Source: Novimethylophilus kurashikiensis (GTDB lineage: Bacteria > Pseudomonadota > Gammaproteobacteria > Burkholderiales > Methylophilaceae). From it: a DNA stretch of 64,000 nucleotides. Location of the stretch: NCBI RefSeq assembly GCF_003112435.1, contig NZ_BDOQ01000009.1, forward strand, positions 62,001 to 126,000, read 5' to 3'. The notes beneath the pieces were generated by a model. It was not told the origin of the DNA. It was given only the letters and a program-made list of their open reading frames with translations, and made no database searches. Shown here one piece after another: positions 44,804 to 54,837 of this stretch. The position numbers and the translations under genes are program-made. Within the stretch, counting starts at the first letter, position 1; each line of letters starts with the position of its first letter.

Positions 44804-46113
44804 TTCTCTGGCTGCTTGCACTGACGGTGCAGGCAGCGCCTATCACTATTGCTTCCGCCCGCGTATGGCCTGGGGCGGATTACACTCGCATCACTTTCGA
44901 AAGCGCCGTGCCGCTCAGCCACAAGATGACGGTACTGCAAGACCCAGATCGTCTCGTGCTTGACCTGGAAAACGTGGAACTGGGCGCCACACTCAAAACG
45001 CTTTCCGACAAGGTGCAGGGCAACGATCCCTATATCAAGAAAATCCGTGCCGCGTATTTCAAGCCGGGCGTGGTGCGCGTCGTCGTCGATCTCAAGACGG
45101 AAACCAATCCCTCCTTCTTTGCGCTTAAGCCTGCCGGCGAATACAAGCATCGCCTAGTGCTCGATATTTACCCCAAGCAAGATCCGCTGATGGCGATGCT
45201 GGACCAGCGTGCCAAGGGCGATGCTGCACCGCAGGAAGAGCAGGGCGGTGGCGGCTGGTCGCCTTCGACCGATATCAAATCAGCCGAGGCCGCGCAAGCC
45301 GTCGAAAAGTCCATCAAGCCTGATAGCGCTCCTGCTGCGGCAGACAACACGCCCGACGCTGACGACAATAACAAGCCCTTGCCGAAGAATGGGGTGGATC
45401 GACTCATCACCATCGCCATCGATGCCGGCCACGGCGGTGAAGATTCCGGCGCGCACGGCGCCAGCGGTACTTACGAAAAAGACGTGACGCTGGCCATTGC
45501 CAAACGCTTGAAATCCCTGATCGATGCGGAACCCAACATGCGAGGCGTGCTGACTCGCGATGCCGACTATTTCATCCCGCTGCACGGCCGCGTGGTCAAA
45601 GCCCGCAAGCTGCAGGCCGATCTCTTCGTGTCCGTCCACGCCGACGCTTTCACGCGCCCCGATGCAAAAGGTTCCTCAGTCTTCGCCTTGTCCGAAAATG
45701 GCGCCACCAGTGCCATGGCGCGCTATCTTGCCAAAAAGGAAAACGAGTCCGACCTCATCGGCGGTGTCAATCTCGACGTCAAGGATCCGTACCTCGCCCG
45801 CACGCTGTTGGACCTTTCGCAAACGGCCACCATCAATGACAGTCTGAAGCTTGGCAAAGCCGTGCTGGGCCGCCTGGGAGAGATCAACAATCTGCATAAA
45901 GGCATGGTGGAGCAAGCCGGTTTTGCCGTGCTGAAATCGCCGGACATTCCCTCCATCCTGGTCGAAACCGCCTTCATCAGCAATCCGGAAGAAGAGCGCA
46001 AGCTCAACGACGATGCTTATCAAACCAAGCTTGCCACAGCCATCGTCACCGGCATCAAGAAATACTTCGCATCCAACCCGCCCTTGGCTCGTTCCAAGAT
46101 GGCAATGCAATAA
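44779..46113 (+). CDS. amiC: N-acetylmuramoyl-L-alanine amidase AmiC-type
   Basis: This periplasmic amidase splits septal peptidoglycan for daughter-cell separation. The 444-residue protein has a signal peptide (TALILWLLALTVQAAP), an AMIN domain (about 20-130: RVWPGADYTRITFESAVPLS, VRVVVDLKTET), a Pro/Ala-rich linker, and an Amidase_3 domain from about 205: IAIDAGHGGEDSGAHG with a zinc His, LTRDADYFIPLHGRV, FVSVHADAFTRPDAKG and VETAFISNPEEERKL with the catalytic Glu. No LysM domain is seen. It is coupled to tsaE by overlap. Confidence 0.95.
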   Translation: MLKTITALILWLLALTVQAAPITIASARVWPGADYTRITFESAVPLSHKMTVLQDPDRLVLDLENVELGATLKTLSDKVQGNDPYIKKIRAAYFKPGVVRVVVDLKTETNPSFFALKPAGEYKHRLVLDIYPKQDPLMAMLDQRAKGDAAPQEEQGGGGWSPSTDIKSAEAAQAVEKSIKPDSAPAAADNTPDADDNNKPLPKNGVDRLITIAIDAGHGGEDSGAHGASGTYEKDVTLAIAKRLKSLIDAEPNMRGVLTRDADYFIPLHGRVVKARKLQADLFVSVHADAFTRPDAKGSSVFALSENGATSAMARYLAKKENESDLIGGVNLDVKDPYLARTLLDLSQTATINDSLKLGKAVLGRLGEINNLHKGMVEQAGFAVLKSPDIPSILVETAFISNPEEERKLNDDAYQTKLATAIVTGIKKYFASNPPLARSKMAMQ

Positions 46114-46127
46114 GTCATTGCCGTACT

Positions 46128-46162
46128 ACGCGCGATGCAACCCATACCAGGGCATCGCGTGT
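46128..46162 (+). terminator. Hairpin after amiC without a T tract
   Basis: ACGCGCGATGC (46128-46138) pairs with GCATCGCGTGT (46152-46162), 10 of 11 matches, around a 13-base loop. No T run follows, so termination would be weak or factor-assisted. It lies 14 bases past the stop. Confidence 0.45.
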
Positions 46163-46280
46163 ATCTAACCCTTCCTCTACTTGCCGCATCCCTTCAATAA
46201 AGAATGGATGGCGGCTTACATATCCATAAGTAAATAGATATTATCCACTTTATAAATCACTTCTTTGAGGCATTTTCTTA

Positions 46281-49187
46281 ATGCTAGACCCCAAAAATAG
46301 CCGGCTGGTCGTATTCATTTGCAGCGCCGCTATTTTGGTGATTTCAACACTCGTTCTATTCGGCTGGTTCCTTAGCTTACCCACGCTGATAAAAATTCAG
46401 CCCTATTGGGTGCCCATGGTTGTCAATACAGCCATTTGCTGCTGGCTGTGCGGCTTTGCACTTCTCTGCACCTTCTTTTTTCGAATCGACACTGCGCAAC
46501 GCGTAAGCCGGTGGGTCAGCATTTCTGTATTGATATTAAGCACGCTTGCTCTGGCTGAAACACTGTTCGGCATCAACCTGTTTATCGATTTCCCTGAATT
46601 TCACCGATCGCTTCAGCCCGAATACTTACATCCCGGACGCATGGCGCCTAATACGACATTGGGTTTGATGATGTTCAGCCTGGGCCTGTGGGTTAAGAAT
46701 GGTTCCGCCAGAAGCATCGACAAGGGAAATCAATATGTATTGATGATGGCTGCAGGAACGCTCGTCCTCGGGGCCATGGGCTTGATGGGATACCTGCTGA
46801 GCATAGAAGTCCTCTATGCATGGGCCGACGCCGTCCGTATGTCGTTGCCCACGGCGCTATGTATCGTTTTGCTCGGCATTGCATTGTCGAATTTGTCCTC
46901 CGGCTTAACCAGGGAGCAAACAAGCGATGCAGAAGTAACCAGGATCTATTACGCATCAGCCTTGGTGATTACCTTGATCTGCCTTACAGCAGGGCTGATG
47001 GGCTTCTTCATCCTTGCTGATCGAACCGAACAGCTCATTGCCGACAAATTGCTGCAACAGGCCAAGGACCGCATGTTTTTCTTTAATGTGAGTCTTTCGG
47101 CCCGATCAGAACGTGCCATCATCGTGAGCTACGATTCTCGTTTATCTTCGCCACTCAATCAGCTCAACCGCAATCAAGGCAGCATCGAGGCCCAGCAAGC
47201 ATTGGTGCGGCTGTCTGAGCCGTTGAGGAAAAACGGATTTACTGCCATCGCCTTTGAAGATTTGCATGGGCAGGTTTGGCCTGGGTTGGGACAATTAAGA
47301 CAAAAGATCGAATTCTCGGTGCCGTTCCACGGCAATTACTCGGGCGAGTTGCTTTGGGATAGCGGTTATGTGCTCCGCGCAAGAAACCCGATTTACGACA
47401 TCAATAAAACAATCGTTGGCTACATGCTTACGGAGCAATCGCTCCACGCACTAGATCAACTGCGTACACAGGCGCTCGGGTTTGGAAAAACCAGTGATGT
47501 GGTGATTTGCAGTGCGGCAGGCGATTACCTGCATTGCTTCCCTTCGACCATCGAAAAACAGTCGTTCAAGGTCCCCAAGTTCTACAACAAGCAGCGGTTG
47601 CCCATGAGTTACGCCTTGGATCTGAACGAGACAGGCATCAAAACAACGCTGGATTACAGGGGCCACCGCGTATTGGCGGCCTTTGGCCCGATCGCCGATA
47701 CAGGCCTGGGCATGGTCATCAAGCTGGATGTCGCTGAAATATACGCTCCCATCAAGCAGCAACTGGAAAAGGCTGTGGTATTGATTTTCGGCTTGCTCTT
47801 GCTGGGGCTATGGTTGATACATACGCATTTGCTGCCATTAATCAAGAATATCGATAGTGCCAGAGCGCAGGCAGAGCTTGAAAAAGCTCGATTTATCGCG
47901 GCCACCGAAGGTGGGCTGGATTGTTTTTATATTTTCGATGCAGTGCGCAATGCCGGAAGTGAAATCGTCGATTTTCGCTGCACCTTTATCAACGAACGAG
48001 GCAGCCGCCTTATTTCAAGGCCTCCAGGCGAGTTTGTGGGCAAGTTGTTGTGCGAAGAACTACCGCAACACCGCGCTTCGACGCATTTCGACCGGTTCAA
48101 AGAGGTGATCGAGAGTGGAGTTCCTTGCCATGACGAAGTGGAGTCGTTGAGCAGCCAGATTCATGCGATGTGGATCGCGCGCCAGATCGTCAAACTCGGC
48201 GATGGCATTGCCATTACCGCCCGCGATATTACAGAGCAAAAACGCATCGAATTCGCTTTACGAGAATCCGAGCGCATCCAGCATGCCATCATCGATAGCG
48301 TTTCCTACTCGATCATTGCCACGGATAAATATGGCATCATCATTTCGATGAACAAGGCCGCCGAGCGCATGCTGGGCTATGAGGCCGACGAACTGGTCGG
48401 CAAGCACACACCAGAACTCATCCACGACCAGGCAGAAGTCGTCAGTTATTCTGAACAATTGACCAAAGAGCTGGGGAGGATGATCGTTCCCGGTTTCGAA
48501 ACCTTTGTTGCCAAAGCTGTCGGGGAGGTCTCCGACGAGCGGGAATGGACCTATATACGCAAGGACGGTAGCCGCTTTCCGGTCAAGCTCTCGGTGACAG
48601 AGTTGCGCGATATCAATAATTTTACTTGCGGCTATCTAGGCGTGGCCTACGACATCACCGAACAGAAACGCCTTGAAGATCACATGCGGCATCTGGCAAT
48701 GCACGATGCCCTGACAGGCTTGCCGAATCGTGCCCTGTTCAGGGATCGCTTAGCGGTTGCGCTGGAACGGGCAAAGCGCGATAAGCAGCAAGTGGCAGTG
48801 GCCCTGGTCGATTTGGATTACTTCAAGCGAGTCAACGATACTTACGGGCATCAGGTCGGCGATGAATTACTCAAGAAAGTAGCCGATAGCCTGATGATGA
48901 ATATTCGTCCTTCGGATACCGCTGCACGCCTCGGTGGAGACGAATTCGCACTGATACTACCCAATATTTCCCATCCGTCAGGCTCGAAGATCGTCCTTAA
49001 CAAGATTTATAAATCGCTCGAGGCCCCCATTGTGATTGATGGGCACACGTTCCAAACGAGCCTCAGTATTGGCATTTCTTCCTACCCGGAAAACGGCGAG
49101 GAAGCCGAGATTCTCCTACGTCATGCGGACGAAGCCCTCTACGCCGCAAAAGCCGCTGGGCGAGGGCATTATCGGGTCTACAGTTAG
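46281..49187 (+). CDS. Membrane-bound sensor diguanylate cyclase (PAS-PAS-GGDEF)
   Basis: The 968-residue protein makes the second messenger c-di-GMP. Residues 1-215 hold about six membrane segments (7TM-like module). Another helix near 225-245 and one near 495-515 bracket a periplasmic domain of about 250 residues. Cytoplasmic PAS regions follow near 535-655 and 665-795, ending with YDITEQKRLED. The GGDEF domain (about 800-968) has the intact active site ARLGGDEFALILPN. RPSD, five residues upstream of it, is a product-inhibition I-site. There is no EAL domain. An AT-rich stretch with TATTAT at 46239-46244 may hold the promoter. It converges on the HD-GYP gene. Confidence 0.93.
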   Translation: MLDPKNSRLVVFICSAAILVISTLVLFGWFLSLPTLIKIQPYWVPMVVNTAICCWLCGFALLCTFFFRIDTAQRVSRWVSISVLILSTLALAETLFGINLFIDFPEFHRSLQPEYLHPGRMAPNTTLGLMMFSLGLWVKNGSARSIDKGNQYVLMMAAGTLVLGAMGLMGYLLSIEVLYAWADAVRMSLPTALCIVLLGIALSNLSSGLTREQTSDAEVTRIYYASALVITLICLTAGLMGFFILADRTEQLIADKLLQQAKDRMFFFNVSLSARSERAIIVSYDSRLSSPLNQLNRNQGSIEAQQALVRLSEPLRKNGFTAIAFEDLHGQVWPGLGQLRQKIEFSVPFHGNYSGELLWDSGYVLRARNPIYDINKTIVGYMLTEQSLHALDQLRTQALGFGKTSDVVICSAAGDYLHCFPSTIEKQSFKVPKFYNKQRLPMSYALDLNETGIKTTLDYRGHRVLAAFGPIADTGLGMVIKLDVAEIYAPIKQQLEKAVVLIFGLLLLGLWLIHTHLLPLIKNIDSARAQAELEKARFIAATEGGLDCFYIFDAVRNAGSEIVDFRCTFINERGSRLISRPPGEFVGKLLCEELPQHRASTHFDRFKEVIESGVPCHDEVESLSSQIHAMWIARQIVKLGDGIAITARDITEQKRIEFALRESERIQHAIIDSVSYSIIATDKYGIIISMNKAAERMLGYEADELVGKHTPELIHDQAEVVSYSEQLTKELGRMIVPGFETFVAKAVGEVSDEREWTYIRKDGSRFPVKLSVTELRDINNFTCGYLGVAYDITEQKRLEDHMRHLAMHDALTGLPNRALFRDRLAVALERAKRDKQQVAVALVDLDYFKRVNDTYGHQVGDELLKKVADSLMMNIRPSDTAARLGGDEFALILPNISHPSGSKIVLNKIYKSLEAPIVIDGHTFQTSLSIGISSYPENGEEAEILLRHADEALYAAKAAGRGHYRVYS

Positions 49188-49221
49188 GCCGGTCGCTGGC
49201 GGCTACTGATTCGTTTTGCGA

Positions 49222-50124
49222 TTAAAGCACCGCCCGCGCAGCCTTGGCAGATTCCCTCACCAACCTGGCGATGAGTTCATCATCCGGCGTCGGCTCAAGC
49301 GCAGCCGCAGCCCCTTTGCCACCTGTCGGTGCAATCTGCAAATGCCCGCCGTCTTTTTCCAGCTTGTATTCCCCGCCGCAGGCGCGGCAGTAAACGATAT
49401 CGTTCGTCCGAGCATCCCGAGTGACGACGACCGTCGGTCCGCACATCAAGCATTCCATGAGCGGGATACCTTCGTCGCTGTGGCCAACAATATGGTTGAG
49501 TTCTTCCGCATCTCCCAGCAAAGTGAATAGCTCACCGAACTCGCCGTCGAACTGGCGGCCGAGATTCTCGCGGATGATGCCCATGGCTTTTTCCACCGGC
49601 ATACCTTTGCGGTAGGGGCGGGTGCTGGTCATGGCGTCGAAGGCATCGCAAATGCCTATGATGCGGGCTACGTCGGGAATTTGCTCCTGCTTCAAGCCCA
49701 AGGGATATCCCCGTCCATCGGGCGTTTCGTGGTGCCCGTAAACCGCATCCATGGCCAGAGCGGCGAGGGGATGGCCGCTCAATAGGCGCTTACCGACTTC
49801 CGGATGCGTTTTGATGACCTCGTATTCTTCGTCGGTCAACCGATCCTTCTTGCCCAGAATGGCATCAGGAATACCGACTTTCCCAAGATCATGCAGAAAA
49901 CCGCCGATGGCGATGCGCGAAACATCCAGCTCAGCTAAATCCGCATGCTGCGCCAGCATCCGTGAAAAACGCGAGACGCGCCACAAATGGCCTCCCGTGT
50001 AGGGATCGCGCGCCTCCACCACCCATGCCATGGTCATCAAGCTGGCCAGCAGTTTTTCTTCGGAAACTTGCGATGCCTGCGGTTCGATAAAGCGTAGGCG
50101 GAAAAAGTCGAGCATCCCCATCAT
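49222..50124 (-). CDS. HD-GYP phosphodiesterase with C-terminal zinc-ribbon-like segment
   Basis: HD-GYP enzymes hydrolyse c-di-GMP. The product has about 300 residues from ATG 50124 (50121 is also possible). The HD-GYP domain spans about 25-190: GGHLWRVSRFSRMLAQHADL, GGFLHDLGKVGIPDAILGK, YGHHETPDGRGYPLGLKQEQ with the GYP motif intact, and ICDAFDAMTSTRPYRKGM. After it, residues 220-265 contain ECLMCGPTVVV and VYCRACGGEYKL, two CxxC pairs that could bind zinc; this extension is unusual. The last 35 residues are Ala-rich. It faces the diguanylate cyclase gene and is divergent from norC. Confidence 0.92.
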   Translation of the reverse strand: MMGMLDFFRLRFIEPQASQVSEEKLLASLMTMAWVVEARDPYTGGHLWRVSRFSRMLAQHADLAELDVSRIAIGGFLHDLGKVGIPDAILGKKDRLTDEEYEVIKTHPEVGKRLLSGHPLAALAMDAVYGHHETPDGRGYPLGLKQEQIPDVARIIGICDAFDAMTSTRPYRKGMPVEKAMGIIRENLGRQFDGEFGELFTLLGDAEELNHIVGHSDEGIPLMECLMCGPTVVVTRDARTNDIVYCRACGGEYKLEKDGGHLQIAPTGGKGAAAALEPTPDDELIARLVRESAKAARAVL

Positions 50125-50241
50125 TGTTCTTTCTAGTCGTTGGTTGGTTTGAACGTTAGTCGCGGTTTTGCGCTTGCCCTTACATGGTAATGGCAATGAC
50201 TGTTTTTAGGATATCGGTGTGAACCATGAAAATTTCCGGAC

Positions 50242-50283
50242 TTGATGCGCGTCAAGGATAAGCGCATTCGCTATCGCTAGACT
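50242..50283 (+). promoter_or_regulatory. FNR/DNR-type promoter of norCB
   Basis: TTGATGCGCGTCAA (50242-50255) matches the FNR/ANR/DNR box TTGAT-N4-ATCAA at 9 of 10 defined positions. TAGACT at 50278-50283 is a fair -10 (4 of 6). Spacing puts the box centre at -41.5 for a start near 50290, the classic class II activator geometry. Induction by low oxygen or NO is therefore likely. Confidence 0.75.
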
Positions 50284-50319
50284 CCGTTACGTCTTTCCAA
50301 TATCAAAAGGAGAAATGTA

Positions 50320-50745
50320 ATGAGCACGACTTTCACAAAGTCGATGGCGCGCAACGTGTTTTATGGGGGATCGGTATTCTTCTTCCTGCTGTTCGTTGCG
50401 CTCACCCTCGACACCAATCAGACGCTACCCAAGCGCGACAACAGCCAGAACATCACGCCGTCGGTCGCGCATGGCAAAAAGCTCTGGGAGACCAACGACT
50501 GCATCGGCTGCCATACGCTGCTGGGCGAGGGTGCTTATTTCGCGCCCGAACTCGGTAACGTCTACAAACGCCGCGGGCCGGACTTCATCAAGGCCTGGAT
50601 CAAGTCGCAGCCCACCGGCACCCCTGGCCGCCGCCAAATGCCGCAATTCAATTTCACCGATCAAGAGTTGGACGACCTGGTGCAGTTTCTGAAATACACC
50701 TCGGAAATCAACACCAACAAGTGGCCGCCCAACATCGAAGGCTAA
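50320..50745 (+). CDS. norC: Nitric oxide reductase cytochrome c subunit NorC
   Basis: NorC passes electrons to NorB for reduction of NO to N2O. The 141-residue protein has one N-terminal membrane anchor (VFYGGSVFFFLLFVALTL) and a periplasmic cytochrome c domain with one haem site, TNDCIGCHTLLGEG, and Met ligand candidates in RRQMPQFNFTD. AAGGAG lies about 8 bases before the ATG. norB follows after 21 bases. An FNR-type promoter precedes it. Confidence 0.96.
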   Translation: MSTTFTKSMARNVFYGGSVFFFLLFVALTLDTNQTLPKRDNSQNITPSVAHGKKLWETNDCIGCHTLLGEGAYFAPELGNVYKRRGPDFIKAWIKSQPTGTPGRRQMPQFNFTDQELDDLVQFLKYTSEINTNKWPPNIEG

Positions 50746-52143
<1,398 letters not shown>

Positions 52144-52166
52144 CAGTTACAAGAGACGTTGCCATT

Positions 52167-52196
52167 GGGGAAGCGAAGTTTGCTTCCCCTTTTTTA
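52167..52196 (+). terminator. Terminator of norCB
   Basis: GGGGAAGC (52167-52174) pairs with GCTTCCCC (52182-52189) around GAAGTTT, followed by TTTTTTATT. It lies 24 bases after the norB stop. Confidence 0.95.
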
Positions 52197-52229
52197 TTAT
52201 GATGGATGGCGTCTGTAGACCCTAATGCC

Positions 52230-52257
52230 GTCATTCCGGTGTAGACCGGAATTCAGG
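52230..52257. repeat. Repetitive extragenic palindrome-like element
   Basis: GTCATTCCGG followed by TGTAGACCGGAATTCAGG: ATTCCGGT and ACCGGAAT (52233-52252) form a perfect inverted repeat. The pattern GTCATTCCGG-N-CCGGAATCCAG is a common dispersed element in proteobacterial intergenic regions. From 52258 to 52482 I see no supported gene; a 62-codon minus frame there (52276-52464) has no recognisable product. Confidence 0.6.
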
Positions 52258-52482
52258 GATTTGAATTTAAATGATCTAAAACTGCCGGTCTCGGCCGATA
52301 GCCGATTTACTTTTGATTGCTTGTTCAAACGAAAGCAACCTCGATTTGTCAGGCGCTAAGGCCTGCAGGCCTGCAAAAGCCGCAATGATCTTACTGCGAA
52401 TAATCGCTGGTACATAATTGGAGCTGCTGCCGGTTTCAATGGCACTGAGTATAGTTGCGTCCAATGAAATCGGAGGGAGTAA

Positions 52483-52611
52483 ATGGTACGCAGGAGTTTC
52501 AGCCGAGAGTACAAGCTTGAGGCTGTAAAGCTGATTCAGGATCGGGAGGTGACGGTGGTACTATTACGAGGATCTGCCCCACTCTACAAGGGCCAACTTA
52601 AGAACAAGTAA
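52483..52611 (+). pseudogene. IS3-family transposase orfA remnant
   Basis: A 42-codon frame with a good ribosome site (CGGAGGGAG) begins MVRRSFSREYKLEAVKLIQD, the typical start of IS3-family OrfA with its helix-turn-helix. Similarity is lost after about residue 25, near base 52555, and the frame ends at 52611, where OrfA should run to about 90-100 residues. No orfB and no terminal repeats are seen. It is therefore the 5' scar of an insertion sequence cut by later rearrangement, at the left border of the AT-rich acyltransferase segment. Confidence 0.75.
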
Positions 52612-52631
52612 CAAAAAATGGGTAGCGGTAA

Positions 52632-53729
52632 ATGGAATTAAAAGTTTTTAGAGAGTTATTTGCACGACTTAAAAAATCTTGGCTTTTAGTAAGTACAGGT
52701 GAGCGTGATCACCTGCTTGACTTTTCAAAAGGCATTGCAATTATTTTAGTCGTTGTAGGACACACTATTCAGGGACAATCACAAGACTTTGATAACGCTT
52801 ATGGATTTAGATTTATCTACTCATTCCACATGCCATTGTTTGCATTATTGGCTGGCGCTTCTGCAGCATTCTGGATTAAAAAATATAGTGTAATAGAGTC
52901 AGTAAAAGATTTAATTACATTCTCAATTATTAGGATTAAGAAATCTGCAGAATATCTACTGATCCCATTTTTTTCATGGACTTTTCTTGGCTATTGGTTA
53001 TCAAGAAACCCAGAGCCTATTAAAGACTATACGTGGAAGGTTATCAATCATCCAGATTATTCTCTTTGGTTTCTTCCTTGTATTTTTTGGTGCACCACTT
53101 ACGCCGTAATCTTCATGCTGGCCATATCCACTGCAAAAATAAAATTCAAGGCAACCCGTGTTGAAAAAAATTCACAATGTCTCCAATCACCAATCGCCAT
53201 AGCATTGCTGATGTTTTTAGCGTGGAAACTGGTCTCTCACAAGCTGCCAAGCTGGGGAGGTTTGGCTTTTACCAATCACTTTCATGGGGGACTTTTTGTC
53301 TTCTTTCTAATTGGTTTAGCTTTTTTTAATCAATTTGCAAATGCCAAAATAATATGGTTAAGAGTTGTGCCTTATATTATATTTTTCAGCCTGGTTTCAT
53401 TCTGGCACCGAACTCAGCCCCATAACATCATTGAACATGCTCCTGAAATATTAAGCGGAACGTGGTTTAGCAAATATTACGCACTAATTGTTGCAGTCAC
53501 TGGGTCTTTTGTTTTTGTTGATATAGCTAAAATATTAAGCTCATTAAAATTTGGCGCGATTAATTTTTTGTTGGGTTACATTGGCAGTGCTTCACTCGGT
53601 ATCTATGCTGTTCATTTTTATTTTTTAGGCTATACCCCACCGATAATTGCTCCCATTGCAATTAGTTTGCTGGTTTGGCAAATGTTGTCGATCACTCCGA
53701 TATTTGGAAAATTGCTCTTCGGAAAGTGA
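52632..53729 (+). CDS. Acyltransferase family 3 membrane protein
   Basis: The 365-residue protein has about ten membrane segments and matches the acyltransferase 3 (OatA/NodX-like) layout: RDHLLDFSKGIAIILVVVGH near the start with the conserved His, IYSFHMPLFALLAGASAAFW, and SLWFLPCIFWCTTYAVIF. These enzymes usually O-acetylate surface polysaccharide or lipids. Base composition is clearly more AT-rich than the neighbours, with many TTT, AAA and ATA codons, and the gene abuts an IS remnant, so it was probably acquired. No polysaccharide genes are adjacent. Confidence 0.88.
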   Translation: MELKVFRELFARLKKSWLLVSTGERDHLLDFSKGIAIILVVVGHTIQGQSQDFDNAYGFRFIYSFHMPLFALLAGASAAFWIKKYSVIESVKDLITFSIIRIKKSAEYLLIPFFSWTFLGYWLSRNPEPIKDYTWKVINHPDYSLWFLPCIFWCTTYAVIFMLAISTAKIKFKATRVEKNSQCLQSPIAIALLMFLAWKLVSHKLPSWGGLAFTNHFHGGLFVFFLIGLAFFNQFANAKIIWLRVVPYIIFFSLVSFWHRTQPHNIIEHAPEILSGTWFSKYYALIVAVTGSFVFVDIAKILSSLKFGAINFLLGYIGSASLGIYAVHFYFLGYTPPIIAPIAISLLVWQMLSITPIFGKLLFGK

Positions 53730-54023
53730 GTTTAATTTTTATTGGGTGTAATTTTTTTAATTGTCTTACAGTTAGATTTATGCGACCTGTAAACACACTC
53801 ATTGAAACTCCTTGAGAGAGACCATGAGATTAATCTCGATATCCAAAGCCATTCATTTAGGATGTAATTGGTAATAGGTTGCCGTTAGCAACGCAGAGAA
53901 AAGCGGGAATTAAATGTTTGTATGCTATCAAGTTCACCGCCTTTGATTGCCCGTCTAAATTTTTTAGCGACATTTGTTTAAATCATCAATCTGGCATCAT
54001 ATGCTGTCTGGTGCTTTATTGGG
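53730..54023. other. AT-rich gene-free stretch after the acyltransferase
   Basis: About 290 AT-rich bases continue the composition of the acyltransferase gene, including a T-rich run at 53735-53765. No hairpin terminator or gene is convincing. A frame starting at 53879 has no ribosome site and an unlikely composition. The right border of the foreign segment probably lies near 54000-54150, where GC rises again. Confidence 0.4.
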
Positions 54024-54155
54024 ATGCCGCAATCCTACTACCTCGATTGGCTGAAAGTAGCGGAGGAAAAAGCACTGCATTTCTTCTTGCTTTCAACGCA
54101 TTTGCAAAGGCTGGAATGCAGCTATGGAGATATTTCCGCACACAACGGTTTATGA
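54024..54155 (+). CDS. Possible small protein or 5' part of a broken gene
   Basis: A 43-codon frame, MPQSYYLDWLKVAEEKALHF onwards, ending SYGDISAHNGL. It has plausible amphipathic helices but no good ribosome site; the open frame extends 42 bases further upstream without a better start. After its TGA the same frame continues, one codon later, with another ATG (54159). It may therefore be one gene interrupted by a nonsense mutation. No family is recognised. Confidence 0.25.
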   Translation: MPQSYYLDWLKVAEEKALHFFLLSTHLQRLECSYGDISAHNGL

Positions 54156-54158
54156 GAT

Positions 54159-54320
54159 ATGGCAGATAACACCCGCCATGACTTGCTGGCACGGCTCGCC
54201 TTGGTGCTGAGGACATTGGAAGCGCGGAGCCTGGACGCATTCTTGCGGAATGAAATCTCCCATTTGGAGGTTGGTAAAATGCCTCAGGATAAAACGGGGC
54301 GCAGAATGACCCGTAAATAA
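54159..54320 (+). CDS. Possible small protein or 3' part of a broken gene
   Basis: A 53-codon frame, MADNTRHDLLARLALVLRTL onwards, in the same frame as the preceding 43-codon one and separated from it by TGA-GAT. It is rich in Leu, Arg and Glu and predicted helical. No Shine-Dalgarno is visible, so it would rely on coupling. Its last 37 bases overlap the 3' end of the opposite-strand PAS gene. Not recognised. Confidence 0.25.
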   Translation: MADNTRHDLLARLALVLRTLEARSLDAFLRNEISHLEVGKMPQDKTGRRMTRK

Positions 54321-54682
54321 TCGTTCCCCGAAGTCTCCACATTGTTGATGTACATCTCGCTTTCCATGTGTTGGCCATCCGGGCAGAGGACTTCGAAGCG
54401 ATGGCCGATGTGAGATAGAAATTGCAGGCGGGGGTTGATGCGCTTGCCATCCGTCAGCTGGATGTTCTCCAACTGGGGAAGCAGCATTGAGATATGGTGC
54501 CAGATTAATCGACTAGAGGGGTAACCCAATACCTGGCGACTGGTCTTGCTGCATTCTCGGATCATGCCTTTGTTGTTCAGCATGAGTACTACGGAGTCCT
54601 GGGGAGGATCCACCGATTCGCCTCTGGAGGCAGATACGTGATGTTCAGGACGACCAGAAGATTTCGGTAGTATTGGAATCAT
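54284..54682 (-). CDS. Stand-alone PAS domain protein
   Basis: The product has 132 residues from ATG 54682, which has GGAGGA a few bases upstream. After a 25-residue polar lead it holds one PAS domain: SVVLMLNNKGMIRECSKTSR, VLGYPSSRLIWHHISMLLPQ, and FEVLCPDGQHMESEMYINNV. There is no output domain, so it may bind a ligand and act on a partner such as the FixL-like kinase encoded divergently. PAS-only proteins of this size are known but rarely characterised. It is a single gene. Confidence 0.8.
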   Translation of the reverse strand: MIPILPKSSGRPEHHVSASRGESVDPPQDSVVLMLNNKGMIRECSKTSRQVLGYPSSRLIWHHISMLLPQLENIQLTDGKRINPRLQFLSHIGHRFEVLCPDGQHMESEMYINNVETSGNDYLRVILRPVLS

Positions 54683-54837
54683 GGCTCCTCCACTTTGGTT
54701 TTCTATCATTAAGATTCGTTTTACAAAGTCTTCAAACAGCTAATAAATAACCTCCGCCGACGCTTTCAGCATCGAACTTTTCGCTTATCTGCAGTTGATA
54801 TTGGCATCTTAACGACATGACCGATTCCGCAGCATTC

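Noticed and set aside
52276-52464. Minus-strand frame of 62 codons next to the IS3 remnant
   Set aside because: No ribosome site and no family; it could be a decayed fragment but cannot be supported.
53879-54169. Plus-strand frame of 96 codons in the AT-rich region
   Set aside because: No ribosome site, odd composition, and it conflicts with the more plausible small frames at 54024 and 54159.
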